The position numbers and the translations under genes are program-made. The notes under the pieces were generated by a model that saw only the letters and a program-made list of their open reading frames with translations, was not told the DNA's origin and did no database searches. A stretch of 64,000 nt of DNA from Advenella sp. FME57 (GTDB taxonomy: Bacteria > Pseudomonadota > Gammaproteobacteria > Burkholderiales > Burkholderiaceae_B): NCBI RefSeq assembly GCF_014897675.1, contig NZ_JABUXU010000004.1:1-64000 (forward strand), read 5' to 3'. Shown here in pieces: positions 37,416 to 46,251 of this stretch (its first letter is position 1; each line of letters begins with the position of its first letter).

Positions 37416-38184
37416 CCGGCATATCCACCATCTGGCCATCCAGCTTAAAGGCAGCCCGCCCGCTTTGCTGATGCTCATCCAGCACGCGCTGGGCCCAGTC
37501 CTTTTCCTGCGCCGTGGGTTCAAAGACGTCATGGATCACCGCCAACTGGGCAGGATGAATGCAGAGCGCCCCCGCAAACCCCATGCCTTTGGCCAGCGCA
37601 ACCGATTGCCTGAGCCCGTCGGTATCTGAAATATCCGGAAAAACGCCATCCAGTGGCGCATCAATGCCCGCTGCCCGGCTTTGGATCACCAGTTGTGGAC
37701 GCACCGCCGCCAGCAGTTGCTGCGCCCCTTGCGAGTCGCGATCCATGTTCAGGTCCAGCGCCAGATCCAGTGCGCCAAAAGACAGTCGCGCCACACCCGG
37801 CGCCTGGCACAGTTCGGGCATCCGCATGATGCCCATAGCGCTTTCAATGATCGGGTAGACCGGCTTTTTGGCCATCCCTGCGGCCTTGATCTGTGACTCG
37901 CTTTCAGCCTTCGGCAGCATCACGCCTGTGATATTCGCCAGCTTCGCGCAAAGGGCAATATCATCGTTGAACCAGCGGCTGCGCGCATCATTGACACGTA
38001 ACAGAAACTGCTGTTCGGGATTGGCGGTGGCAAATTCGCGCAGCGCATCGCGTGCGCTTTGCTTGGCATCCTGTTCCACCGCATCTTCCAGATCGACGAT
38101 GACAATATCGGCGCCGCTGGCCAGCGCCTTGGGAATTCTGTCAACCCGGGTGGCAGGGACAAACAGCGCGGATCGCATTTTCAT
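37375..38184 (-). CDS. HpcH/HpaI-CitE family CoA-ester lyase
   Basis: A 269-residue TIM-barrel lyase of the CitE/citramalyl-CoA lyase/malyl-CoA lyase group. Features: RSALFVPATRVDRIPKAL, metal-site IVDLEDAVEQDAK, MLPKAES, YPIIESAMGIMRMPEL and FGALDLALDLNMD. ATG 38184 is preferred because AAGGAG lies ten bases upstream; a TTG three codons earlier is too close to it. It is the last gene of the hydratase/CoA-transferase operon. Cleavage of citramalyl-CoA to acetyl-CoA and pyruvate, or of a similar 3-hydroxyacyl-CoA, is inferred from context. Confidence 0.87.
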   Translation of the reverse strand: MKMRSALFVPATRVDRIPKALASGADIVIVDLEDAVEQDAKQSARDALREFATANPEQQFLLRVNDARSRWFNDDIALCAKLANITGVMLPKAESESQIKAAGMAKKPVYPIIESAMGIMRMPELCQAPGVARLSFGALDLALDLNMDRDSQGAQQLLAAVRPQLVIQSRAAGIDAPLDGVFPDISDTDGLRQSVALAKGMGFAGALCIHPAQLAVIHDVFEPTAQEKDWAQRVLDEHQQSGRAAFKLDGQMVDMPVIEKARRILQPHL

Positions 38185-38255
38185 GACTGGCAAACTCCTT
38201 GTTTATTACGGGTGGCAGCGCTCGTCTGGCCCCGCCTGTGTATATTTACTGGCCG

Positions 38256-39458
38256 TCAGATAATACCGGCAGATTGCCACTGACCGACCGTGTCCTCATC
38301 ATAGCCCAGTTCATCCAGGATCGCGGCCGAATGCTCGCCAAGCGCGGGGACCGCATCAATGCGAAAGTCATAGCTGTTGTTCACGCCCGGCGGCAAAAAG
38401 GTAGGCAGTGTTCCCACCGGGCTGTCCATTTGCGTCCAGCGATTGCGCGCCTTCAGTTGCGGATGTTCCCATACCGCCTTCATGTCGTTGACACGGGCGT
38501 TGGCGATGCCTGCTTTTTCCAGACGCTCGATAATTTGCTCGTCGTCATAGGCAGCAAAGGACTGGATAATCAGATCACGCAAGGCATCGCGATTGGTCGT
38601 GCGCATCGTGTTGGATGCGAAACGAGAGTCTGTGGCCAGCTCGGGTTTTTCCAGCACCTGTTCACAGAACATTTTCCATTCGCGCTCATTCTGCAATCCC
38701 AGCATGATGGTTTTGCCGTTGCCGGCCAGAAACGGCCCGTAGGGATAAATGGCGGCGTGGGCAGCGCCTGCCCGGACCGGTGGCGGGGCGCCGTCATAGG
38801 TGTAATACAGCGGAAAACCCATCCACTCGACCATACTTTCGAGCATGGTCAGGTCAATATGGCTGCCTTTGCCGGTCTTGCCGCGCTGCAGCAGCGCCGA
38901 CAGAATATGGGTATACGCATACATGCCGGCTGCAATATCGGCAATGGAGCAGCCGGCCTTGGCCGGTTCATTGGCGCTGCCGGTTACGGACACAAAGCCA
39001 CTCTCGCTCTGGATCAACAAGTCATAGGCTTTTTTATGCTCATAAGGGCCGCCGGCGCCATAGCCCGAAATGTCACACACCACCAGGCCCGGATACTGTT
39101 CGTGCAGGGCATCGAACGAGAGCCCAAGACGCGCCGCCGCGCCGGGTGCCAGATTCTGCACCAGCACATCCACCTGGGGCAGCAGGCGGGCCAGCACTTC
39201 TTTGGCCTGCTGGCTTTTCAGATCCAGGGTAAGGCTTTGCTTGGAGCGATTGGTCCATACGAAATGAGATGCCATGCCGTTGACGCGTTCATCATAATTG
39301 CGGGCAAAATCGCCCACGCCGGGTCGCTCCACCTTGATGACGCGGGCCCCCAGATCGGCCAGTTGCCGGGTGCAAAAGGGCGCGGCAATGGCATGTTCCA
39401 GGCTCAGGACAGTGATGCCGTCAAGCGGGCGAATGCCGGTTGATTGTTCTGTTTTCAT
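38256..39458 (-). CDS. CaiB/BaiF family (class III) CoA-transferase
   Basis: A 400-residue class III CoA-transferase. It shows RQLADLGARVIKVERPGVGD, NRSKQSLTLDLKS and the probable catalytic Asp in KKAYDLLIQSESGFVSVTG. These enzymes move CoA from succinyl-CoA or acetyl-CoA to carboxylic acids. The ATG at 39458 overlaps the stop of the MaoC-like hydratase gene (ATGA), and a CitE-type lyase follows. With those neighbours it probably activates a C5 dicarboxylic acid such as itaconate, mesaconate or citramalate; the acid itself cannot be read from sequence. Confidence 0.88.
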   Translation of the reverse strand: MKTEQSTGIRPLDGITVLSLEHAIAAPFCTRQLADLGARVIKVERPGVGDFARNYDERVNGMASHFVWTNRSKQSLTLDLKSQQAKEVLARLLPQVDVLVQNLAPGAAARLGLSFDALHEQYPGLVVCDISGYGAGGPYEHKKAYDLLIQSESGFVSVTGSANEPAKAGCSIADIAAGMYAYTHILSALLQRGKTGKGSHIDLTMLESMVEWMGFPLYYTYDGAPPPVRAGAAHAAIYPYGPFLAGNGKTIMLGLQNEREWKMFCEQVLEKPELATDSRFASNTMRTTNRDALRDLIIQSFAAYDDEQIIERLEKAGIANARVNDMKAVWEHPQLKARNRWTQMDSPVGTLPTFLPPGVNNSYDFRIDAVPALGEHSAAILDELGYDEDTVGQWQSAGII

Positions 39459-40294
39459 TTGAAAGTTACCTCTGCTGTCTGGGCCACGGTGCCCTCCTGC
39501 TCGGCCCATACGCGTGCGCGGCCTGCTTCGGTGATCACGCCCTGTGCACGAAATTCAGCCGGGGCGATCAGTGGACGATGACCACGAAAGGAAAAGCCGG
39601 TCACGGTTTTATCGGGATTGGCCTGACAAAACGCCTGCAACAGACGGGTTGCAATCATCGGGCCATGCACCACCAGGCCAGGATAGCCTTCGGTCTGCGT
39701 TACATAGGGATGATCATAATGAATGCGATGGCCATTGAAGGTCACCGCAGAATAACGAAACAGCAGCGTGCTGGTCGGCGTGATGGGCTCGGACCACGCG
39801 CCGGCCTGGGCCGCTTCGGTGCCACCCAGTTTGGGCGCAGCAGGTTCGCGATAAACGATGTCCTGTTCCTCGTGGATGCACAGTTGCCCATCCTGTTTAT
39901 ATTCATGCGTCACGGTCACAAAAAGCAGTTTGCCGGTACTGCCCTGCTTTTCGCGGATGGCAGAGATGGTCGAGATGCGTTCGCCGTCGCGCCCGACCAG
40001 CAAAGGCTGGTGAAACTGCAGGCGACCGCCGGCCCACATGCGGTTGCGATCATCGGCAGGCGGCAGAAAGCCCCCGCGCCTGGGGTGACCATCCTGGCCA
40101 AGCTGGTCCTGCGGCGCCGGCTCAATGAACAGCGCCCATTGCCACAAGGGTGGCAGCGCTTGCCCGGCAGCCGGTGCGCTCGTCTCCAGCGAGGCCGCTA
40201 TTTTTCTTACATGAGAAGGATTGATAAAATCCTGCGCCACTTCCTGGCGACCAATCCAGTCGGAGAGGTTGGACTGCTGAGCATCCTGAGTCAT
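39455..40294 (-). CDS. MaoC-like/FAS1-type acyl-CoA hydratase (itaconyl- or mesaconyl-C4-CoA hydratase type)
   Basis: A 279-residue double-hotdog hydratase. The C-terminal hydratase motif reads FRYSAVTFNGHRIHYDHPY, and the N-terminal half resembles the FAS1-like dehydratase region (FINPSHVRKIAASL; ALFIEPAPQDQLGQDGHP). This subtype includes mesaconyl-C4-CoA and itaconyl-CoA hydratases, which make citramalyl-CoA. ATG 40294 was chosen for the family-typical start; the frame continues upstream without similarity. It is first of the three-gene operon with CaiB and CitE-like genes. Confidence 0.85.
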   Translation of the reverse strand: MTQDAQQSNLSDWIGRQEVAQDFINPSHVRKIAASLETSAPAAGQALPPLWQWALFIEPAPQDQLGQDGHPRRGGFLPPADDRNRMWAGGRLQFHQPLLVGRDGERISTISAIREKQGSTGKLLFVTVTHEYKQDGQLCIHEEQDIVYREPAAPKLGGTEAAQAGAWSEPITPTSTLLFRYSAVTFNGHRIHYDHPYVTQTEGYPGLVVHGPMIATRLLQAFCQANPDKTVTGFSFRGHRPLIAPAEFRAQGVITEAGRARVWAEQEGTVAQTAEVTFK

Positions 40295-40813
40295 TCCACT
40301 GTTTCCTGACAATAATAAAATAATAAACGCTTCGGCAACGGGCCGGGCGTGTCGTGGGCGCACCTGAAAGCGGCGCAGCTTGGCCAGCACCCTGGTAACG
40401 CGGCGGTTGCCGCGGATCGGGTGAGCCTGCTGTACCCTTCATGCAAACACGCTCGCGCAAACACCCCTCATGCAAACATAATTGCAATATCACCTGTGCG
40501 CCCCGCCAATGAACTGGCTGCGGAGTCTGACCTGCACCTGAGCTGGTCGTTCATGAAAAACCGGCGTGCCTGTCGGCGCTGAAACGCGCTGCCTGCCAAA
40601 ACCTGACAGCCATGAGCATAACCCCTAGGACCACAGCAGGGAATTATTAATCCTGAAAGGGGGACTTTACCTGATCCTATGGCGGCCGATATCCGGCAGT
40701 GCTTGGGCATTCCCCGGGCGTTTGACGGGATGTGCCCGGGCAGGTCGGACAAGAGAGAGGCGCGCCGCCCGTCATGACCGCTCGTACCCATCCGTGGCCG
40801 CTTGGGACCCGAG
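40295..40813. promoter_or_regulatory. Intergenic region with repeated GCAAACA motifs
   Basis: This 520-base gap separates the hydratase operon from the LysR gene, both on the minus strand, and should carry the hydratase promoter. ATGCAAACAC (40441-40450), GCGCAAACAC (40455-40464) and ATGCAAACAT (40470-40479) are spaced 14 and 15 bases apart, like an operator array. The same GCAAACAT octamer recurs in the lysR-acyl-CoA dehydrogenase intergenic region. No gene-like frame was found. Confidence 0.45.
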
Positions 40814-41791
40814 TCAGCGCTTGCCGCGCTTGAGATTGCGCAAACGCCGTTCGTCTTCGGCGCAACCGCCCTCGCCCGACATGCCCGCATCGGCCTGCAT
40901 CAGCGCGACCAGCTCCTGCGCAAAAGACGGCAAATCTTCCAGTCGGCGCACGCAAACATAGAGACGGCGCAATGCCCAGCTGTCGCTCAAATGGATAATC
41001 TTCAGCGGCATGTTGGCCACGTAGCGCAAAGCCGCTGTTTCGGGGATCACGCCAATGCCGGCGTTGGCCGCGATCATCCGGCAGGCCGCTTCGAAGCCGC
41101 CCACTTCGACGCGAAAGCGCAAGGGGCTGCCCAACGTCTCGGCGGCCTGCTTCAGAAACGCATGAATCGCGCTCCACTCGGACAGGCCGACAAATTCGTA
41201 GGACAGCGTTTCTGCAAATGCCAGTTCATCATATGCCGCCAGCCGATGGTTCTGCGAGGTGACCAGCACCAGGTTGTCGGAACGGTAGGGAATGAAACGC
41301 ACGCCATCGTCAGAGGCGACCTGGTCTTCGTCAATGCCGGCCACCACACCGATATCGGCCAATCCTTCGCTGACCAGCTTGACGATGCGATAACTCAAAC
41401 GTTCGCGCAGTTCGACGCTGACATCCGGGTGCAGGGCAAGATAGCGGCTCAGGATGTCGGGCATAAATTCATTCATGGCGGTGGTATTGGCATACACCCG
41501 CACCTTGCCCTTGATCCCTTCGGCAAATTCGCGAATATCACCGCGCAAATGCTCCAGCTGGCGCAGCACAATATGGGCATGGCGCACAAAGGCCTCTCCC
41601 GATGGGGTGAGCGTGACGCCCTGGCTGTTACGGTACAGCAACGCCGTGCCCAGGTTGTTTTCCAGGTTTTTCACCCGGTTGCTGGCCGCCGGCAGCGACA
41701 GGTGCGAGCGCTCGGCGCCCTTGGTCAGGCTGTTCACTTCGCTAATATGCACCATCAGTTGCATGTCCGTGAGGTCAAAATGCATCGCCAT
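40814..41791 (-). CDS. LysR-family transcriptional regulator
   Basis: A 325-residue LysR protein: winged helix-turn-helix (residues 5-65; SHLSLPAASNRVKNLENNL and GVTLTPSGEAF) and a periplasmic-binding-fold effector domain (about 92-300). It is divergent from the acyl-CoA dehydrogenase gene and lies upstream of the hydratase/CoA-transferase/lyase operon. Control of both arms of the CoA-thioester locus is the natural inference. Start ATG 41791 or the ATG two codons later. Confidence 0.9.
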   Translation of the reverse strand: MAMHFDLTDMQLMVHISEVNSLTKGAERSHLSLPAASNRVKNLENNLGTALLYRNSQGVTLTPSGEAFVRHAHIVLRQLEHLRGDIREFAEGIKGKVRVYANTTAMNEFMPDILSRYLALHPDVSVELRERLSYRIVKLVSEGLADIGVVAGIDEDQVASDDGVRFIPYRSDNLVLVTSQNHRLAAYDELAFAETLSYEFVGLSEWSAIHAFLKQAAETLGSPLRFRVEVGGFEAACRMIAANAGIGVIPETAALRYVANMPLKIIHLSDSWALRRLYVCVRRLEDLPSFAQELVALMQADAGMSGEGGCAEDERRLRNLKRGKR

Positions 41792-41821
41792 CTGCGGTGC
41801 TCCTTAATAAACGCTAAAGTC

Positions 41822-41837
41822 TTTGTTAAGCAAACAT
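41822..41837. promoter_or_regulatory. Candidate LysR operator
   Basis: TTTGTTAAGCAAACAT lies between the LysR start and the acyl-CoA dehydrogenase. TTTG...CAAA gives the dyad with a T-N11-A core expected of LysR binding sites, and the GCAAACAT half recurs three times, in variant form, upstream of the hydratase operon. Confidence 0.45.
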
Positions 41838-41906
41838 CAATATTCAGAACCGGTGCAATCTGGCAAAGTACAGGCTGTTCCTGTTAATATTTCCGAGACT
41901 TCCATC

Positions 41907-43067
41907 ATGCAACATCAAGCTGACGCCTACCAGGACATTCGCGATGCCATTCGTGATTTGTGCTCCCAATTTCCTGCTGAGTATTTTCGTGATATTGACG
42001 AGAAACGCGCCTACCCCGAGACCTTTGTCAATGCCCTGACCGAGGCGGGCTGGCTGGCCGCCCTGATTCCCCAGGAATATGGTGGTTCGGGCCTCAGTCT
42101 AACTGAAGCGAGCGTTATCATGGAGGAGATCAACCGCTGTGGGGGTAATTCCGGAGCCTGCCATGGCCAGATGTATAACATGGGCACGCTATTGCGCCAT
42201 GGGTCGGACGAGCAGAAAACACGTTACCTGCCCAAGATCGCCACCGGCCAGCTGCGTTTACAGTCCATGGCCGTGACCGAACCGACGACCGGCACCGACA
42301 CCACCAAAATCAAAACCACTGCCGTCAAAAAAGACGGTCGTTACGTGATCAATGGCCAGAAAGTATGGATTTCCCGTGTCCAGCATTCCGATCTCATGAT
42401 TCTGCTGGCGCGCACCACCCCGCTGGACCAGGTCACCCGCAAGTCCGAGGGCATGTCCATTTTCCTGGTCGACATCCATGCCGCGCTCAAGGGCGGCATG
42501 ACCCTGCAGCCCATTCCCAATATGGTGAACCATGAAACCAACGAGCTGTTTTTCGACAATCTCGAGTTGCCCGAAGAAAACCTGATCGGCGAAGAAGGCA
42601 AGGGGTTCAAATATATATTGGACGGCCTGAACGCCGAGCGTACGCTGATTGCGGCCGAATGTATCGGCGACGGTTACTGGTTCATCGACAAGGTGAGTGC
42701 CTACGTCAAGGAACGCAAGGTGTTTGGCCGCCCGATCGGGCAGAACCAGGGTGTACAGTTTCCTATCGCCAAGGCCTTCATCAATATCGAGGCCGCCAGC
42801 CTGATGCGCTATGAAGCGGCGCGCCGTTTTGATGCCAAGCAGGCTTGCGGCACACAGGCCAACATGGCCAAGCTGCTGGCTTCGGAAGCCTCGTGGGAAG
42901 CGGCCAATGCATGTTTACAGTTCCATGGCGGCTTCGGCTTTGCCAATGAATACGATGTAGAGCGCAAATTCCGTGAAACCCGGCTGTACCAGGTTGCGCC
43001 TATTTCAACCAATCTGATTTATTCCTACGTTGCCGAGCACGTTCTGGGCCTGCCCCGTTCGTTCTGA
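41907..43067 (+). CDS. Acyl-CoA dehydrogenase family protein
   Basis: A 386-residue ACAD-fold flavoprotein with MAVTEPTTGTDTT, GQKVWISRVQHSD, the helix bundle motif FGRPIGQNQGVQFPIA and CLQFHGGFGFANEYDVERKF. At the C-terminus, where many family members have YEGT with the catalytic Glu, this protein has YQVA (Gln362), so the base must lie elsewhere or the chemistry differs. The ATG at 41907 gives the typical length. It is the first gene of the arm divergent from lysR and is followed 42 bases later by the MmgE/PrpD gene. Substrate unknown. Confidence 0.88.
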   Translation: MQHQADAYQDIRDAIRDLCSQFPAEYFRDIDEKRAYPETFVNALTEAGWLAALIPQEYGGSGLSLTEASVIMEEINRCGGNSGACHGQMYNMGTLLRHGSDEQKTRYLPKIATGQLRLQSMAVTEPTTGTDTTKIKTTAVKKDGRYVINGQKVWISRVQHSDLMILLARTTPLDQVTRKSEGMSIFLVDIHAALKGGMTLQPIPNMVNHETNELFFDNLELPEENLIGEEGKGFKYILDGLNAERTLIAAECIGDGYWFIDKVSAYVKERKVFGRPIGQNQGVQFPIAKAFINIEAASLMRYEAARRFDAKQACGTQANMAKLLASEASWEAANACLQFHGGFGFANEYDVERKFRETRLYQVAPISTNLIYSYVAEHVLGLPRSF

Positions 43068-43109
43068 TCCGGCCCATTATTACCCGTTTTTTTGTCCAGG
43101 AAGCCTGTT

Positions 43110-44462
43110 ATGACGCAAACGCCCAGCGCCACCCTCGCCGAATTTTCCGCCACGCTCAACTTTGAGATGATCCCTGCAGCGGTCATTGCCCGCTGTGAAG
43201 ATTTTCTACTCGATACCTTTGGTTCCATGCTTGCAGGCTATCCGGCTCGACCGGTCAAGTCGATCCGCGATTTTGCGCGGGCCATGGGCCCGGCCCAGGG
43301 CAGTGCGCAAATCATCGGCTCCACGCAGACTACCTCGCCGCTGTTTGCAGCGCTGATCAACGGCGCAGCGGCGCATATGGTGGAACAGGATGATGTGCAT
43401 AACGGCTCGGTATTTCATCCGGCCGCCGTGGTGTTTCCTGCGGCGCTGGCCGTGGCCCAGGAAACGGGCGCTTCCGGCCGGGATCTGCTGACCGCCTGCG
43501 TGGCCGGCTACGAGGTCGGTATCCGTGTGGGCGAGTTTCTGGGCCGCTCGCACTACCGCATCTTTCATACTACGGGCACGGCAGGCACCATTGCGGCCGC
43601 CGTGGCCGCCGGCCGATTGATGGGATTGTCGCCTGCGCAAATGCTCGATGCCATCGGCTCGGCCGGAACCCAGGCCGCCGGCTTGTGGGAGTTTTTGCGT
43701 ACCGCGGCCGATTCCAAGCAGTTGCATACGGCCAAAGCGGCAGCCAACGGCCTGACGGCAGCCTGGCTGGCACGCGATGGATTTACCGGCGCCAAACAGA
43801 TTCTCGAAGGCGCTCAGGGCATGGGCGCAGGCATGTCCAGCGACGCTGATCCGGCCCGCCTGACCGACCGACTGGGCTCGCGCTGGGCCCTGACCGAAAC
43901 CTCGTTCAAGTACCACGCATCATGCCGTCATACGCATCCTGCCGCCGATGCCCTGGCGCGGGTCATGCAGGACCATGGACTGGCCGCCGCCGATATCAGC
44001 CGTGTGATTACGCATGTGCATCAGGGCGCCATCGACGTCCTGGGTGCGGTAACCCGTCCCGAAACCGTGCACCAGTCCAAGTTTTCCATGGGCACGGTGC
44101 TGGCGCTGATCGCCCTGCGTCAGCGTGCCGGCATGCCCGAGTTTGACGCTGCACTCAATGACCAGGCCGTCGCGGATTTCCGTGACCGGGTCACCATGGA
44201 GCTGGACGAAGAAGTCGATACGGCCTATCCGCAGCGCTGGATTGGCAAGGTGTCGGTCGTGACCCAGGACGGTCGTACGCTGCAGGGCCGGGTCGATGAG
44301 CCCAAGGGCGATCCGGGCAATACCCTGTCACGCGAGGAAATTCGCGAAAAGGTTCGTGGGCTGGCTCAATACGGCAAGTCACTATCGGAGAACCAGGTGC
44401 AATCGGGCATGCATGCCATCGAAGCAATCGGCAAGCTGCCACGCGTTGGCGCCATTTATTAA
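43110..44462 (+). CDS. MmgE/PrpD family protein
   Basis: A 450-residue protein of the MmgE/PrpD superfamily, which includes 2-methylcitrate dehydratase, cis-aconitate decarboxylase and iminodisuccinate epimerase. Recognisable segments: LDTFGSMLAGYPARPVKSI, NGAAAHMVEQDDVHNGSVFH, HTTGTAGTIAAAVAAGRL and FKYHASCRHTHPAADAL. ATG 43110 follows AGGA. Its partners (acyl-CoA dehydrogenase, CoA-transferase, MaoC hydratase, CitE lyase) point to branched C5/C6 acid metabolism, but methylcitrate dehydratase is only one of several options. Confidence 0.87.
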   Translation: MTQTPSATLAEFSATLNFEMIPAAVIARCEDFLLDTFGSMLAGYPARPVKSIRDFARAMGPAQGSAQIIGSTQTTSPLFAALINGAAAHMVEQDDVHNGSVFHPAAVVFPAALAVAQETGASGRDLLTACVAGYEVGIRVGEFLGRSHYRIFHTTGTAGTIAAAVAAGRLMGLSPAQMLDAIGSAGTQAAGLWEFLRTAADSKQLHTAKAAANGLTAAWLARDGFTGAKQILEGAQGMGAGMSSDADPARLTDRLGSRWALTETSFKYHASCRHTHPAADALARVMQDHGLAAADISRVITHVHQGAIDVLGAVTRPETVHQSKFSMGTVLALIALRQRAGMPEFDAALNDQAVADFRDRVTMELDEEVDTAYPQRWIGKVSVVTQDGRTLQGRVDEPKGDPGNTLSREEIREKVRGLAQYGKSLSENQVQSGMHAIEAIGKLPRVGAIY

Positions 44463-44661
44463 GCTTGTCAGGGCATTTGCCCCGCGCTGTCGGGGGCGAC
44501 AGGTAACGGTCGCCAGGTTGGGCATGAGACCGTCGGAGCGGGCGACGTCAAAGCTGGCGATACCAAGTCAATACCAAAGAAGGCGATCTGGATGGACGCT
44601 AGCGGCGCGGGGACTGCGCTGCAGGCTGTCCGAGTGGCAGCTATCAGGTCTGGCCCGCGTG

Positions 44662-45621
44662 CTACTGATACCGTTCGCGGTAGGCCAGCGGCGATAAGCC
44701 GCTATATTTGCGAAAGGTATCGCGAAAGGCCTTGGCGTCGTTGTAGCCCACCCCGTACATCACATCTGAAATCGTACTGCTGGTCATTTCAAGCTGCCGC
44801 TTGGCCGCTTCCACCCGAATGCGCTGCTGATATTCCAATACCGATTGCCCGGTGGCCTTGCGAAAACGCCGCTCCAGGGTGCGTCGCCCCATGGCGAAAG
44901 AATCGCACAACTGTTCGACTGTAATTTTTTCGGAATAATGCCGTTCCAGAAAGGACTGCACCGGGGTGATGCTTGAGTCGCCATGCGCTTTCCAGCCATT
45001 GAAAATGGAAAAGGGCAACTGCGAATGGCGTTCATAATCGAGCTGGAACACCTTGGCGCAATAGATGGCGGTGGCCCGATCCGAATGCATTTCGATCAGG
45101 TGCAGGATCAGGCGGCTGGCCGAAATGGCGCCGCCGCTGGTAAAGATGCCCCCATCAAAATCCATGGTTTTCTCGGCATTCCAGCGCACCCTGGGAAATA
45201 CTTGTTGCATGGCTTCCAGCGCCTGCCAGTGCGTAACCGCCCGCAGCCCATCCAGAATACCAGCCGCCGCCAACAGGGAGCTGCCCATACACAGGCTGGC
45301 CACCGGCGCACCTTGCGCAAATTTGGCGGCGATCCAGCCGATCAGGGCGGCGTTTTCGCTTAGCGCTGCTGGAGATGGTGTAGTTGGCGGCACAATGTAC
45401 AGATCCGCTTGCGGGATATCCGGCAACAAATGGTCCGGATGGATCGTGTAATGCCCGTTACCGGCCCGTATATCGCTTTGCGCGCCTGCGAGCGATACCT
45501 CGAAGGGCATGGGCAGGTTTTGCTGCTTACGATAGCTGCAGGCTTCGGCAAGCCCCAGCCGGGCCTGTTCCAGACCGGCAAGATTGACGCCTTGGGGGAC
45601 AAGAAAAACAATCTGCTTCAT
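44662..45621 (-). CDS. GlxA family transcriptional regulator (DJ-1/PfpI plus AraC)
   Basis: A 319-residue regulator: N-terminal class I glutamine amidotransferase/DJ-1-like ligand domain (about 1-185; LCMGSSLLAAAGILDG) and C-terminal AraC-type double helix-turn-helix (about 215-319; GRRTLERRFRKATGQSV, YNDAKAFRDTFRKYSGLSP). Start ATG 45621 follows GGAG. It is divergent from a pair of VOC-family genes 172 bases away, which it probably regulates. It converges on the MmgE/PrpD gene. Confidence 0.9.
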   Translation of the reverse strand: MKQIVFLVPQGVNLAGLEQARLGLAEACSYRKQQNLPMPFEVSLAGAQSDIRAGNGHYTIHPDHLLPDIPQADLYIVPPTTPSPAALSENAALIGWIAAKFAQGAPVASLCMGSSLLAAAGILDGLRAVTHWQALEAMQQVFPRVRWNAEKTMDFDGGIFTSGGAISASRLILHLIEMHSDRATAIYCAKVFQLDYERHSQLPFSIFNGWKAHGDSSITPVQSFLERHYSEKITVEQLCDSFAMGRRTLERRFRKATGQSVLEYQQRIRVEAAKRQLEMTSSTISDVMYGVGYNDAKAFRDTFRKYSGLSPLAYRERYQ

Positions 45622-45793
45622 GGCACACTCCGCTTGCGGATTTCCGGTAGCGAACACGACCGGATACGCGCTCACTATACGGCAGAATGATGTCGCAATC
45701 AACCCGTGCAATTGCCGTTATCTGCACTTTTCAGCATGCATGCCGCGCCACTATAGTGTCAACTATGTCAATGACAGCCTACCGGAGGCACCC

Positions 45794-46234
45794 ATGCGCG
45801 TCACGCTATCACCGTATCTGAATTTCGATGGTCAATGTCGTCAGGCGCTGACGCTGTACCACGCCTGCTTCGGTGGTGAACTCAAGTTCCAGACCGTGGC
45901 CGACAGCCCGCCCATGCCTTCCGGGTCCGATTGCGCGGCCGCGTTGCCTCACCCCCAGGCAATCATGCATGGACATCTGGTCAACCAGGACTTTATGATT
46001 CAGGGGACCGACATGAGCGGTCCCGAAGGCTATCGTCCGGGTAACGATTACGGCTTTGGCGTCAGCCTTGACAGTGAAGACAGCCTGCGCCGTTGCGTAG
46101 AGATTCTCGCCGGCGGCGGCACCATTGCCGTGGCGCCCGGGCCGACGCCATGGGCAGACTTGTTCGCGGCGCTCACCGACAGGTTCGGCAAGATCTGGTA
46201 TCTGAATTACTTTGGCAGCAAATCACCCCAATAA
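45794..46234 (+). CDS. VOC family protein, PhnB/YjdN-like
   Basis: A 146-residue vicinal-oxygen-chelate protein of the PhnB/YjdN (3-demethylubiquinone methyltransferase-like) group, with YLNFDGQCRQALTLYHACFG and the closing DRFGKIWYLNYF. GGAGG six bases upstream fixes ATG 45794; the frame is open for 210 bases before it without similarity. Function in this group is generally unknown. It is co-oriented with a second VOC gene 17 bases downstream, and both lie divergent to the GlxA-type regulator. Confidence 0.85.
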   Translation: MRVTLSPYLNFDGQCRQALTLYHACFGGELKFQTVADSPPMPSGSDCAAALPHPQAIMHGHLVNQDFMIQGTDMSGPEGYRPGNDYGFGVSLDSEDSLRRCVEILAGGGTIAVAPGPTPWADLFAALTDRFGKIWYLNYFGSKSPQ

Positions 46235-46251
46235 TCCTACTGGAGTTCATA

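Noticed and set aside
38199-39443. 414-codon plus-strand frame opposite the CoA-transferase
   Set aside because: Shadow of the CaiB/BaiF gene, which has clear family motifs and operon overlaps.
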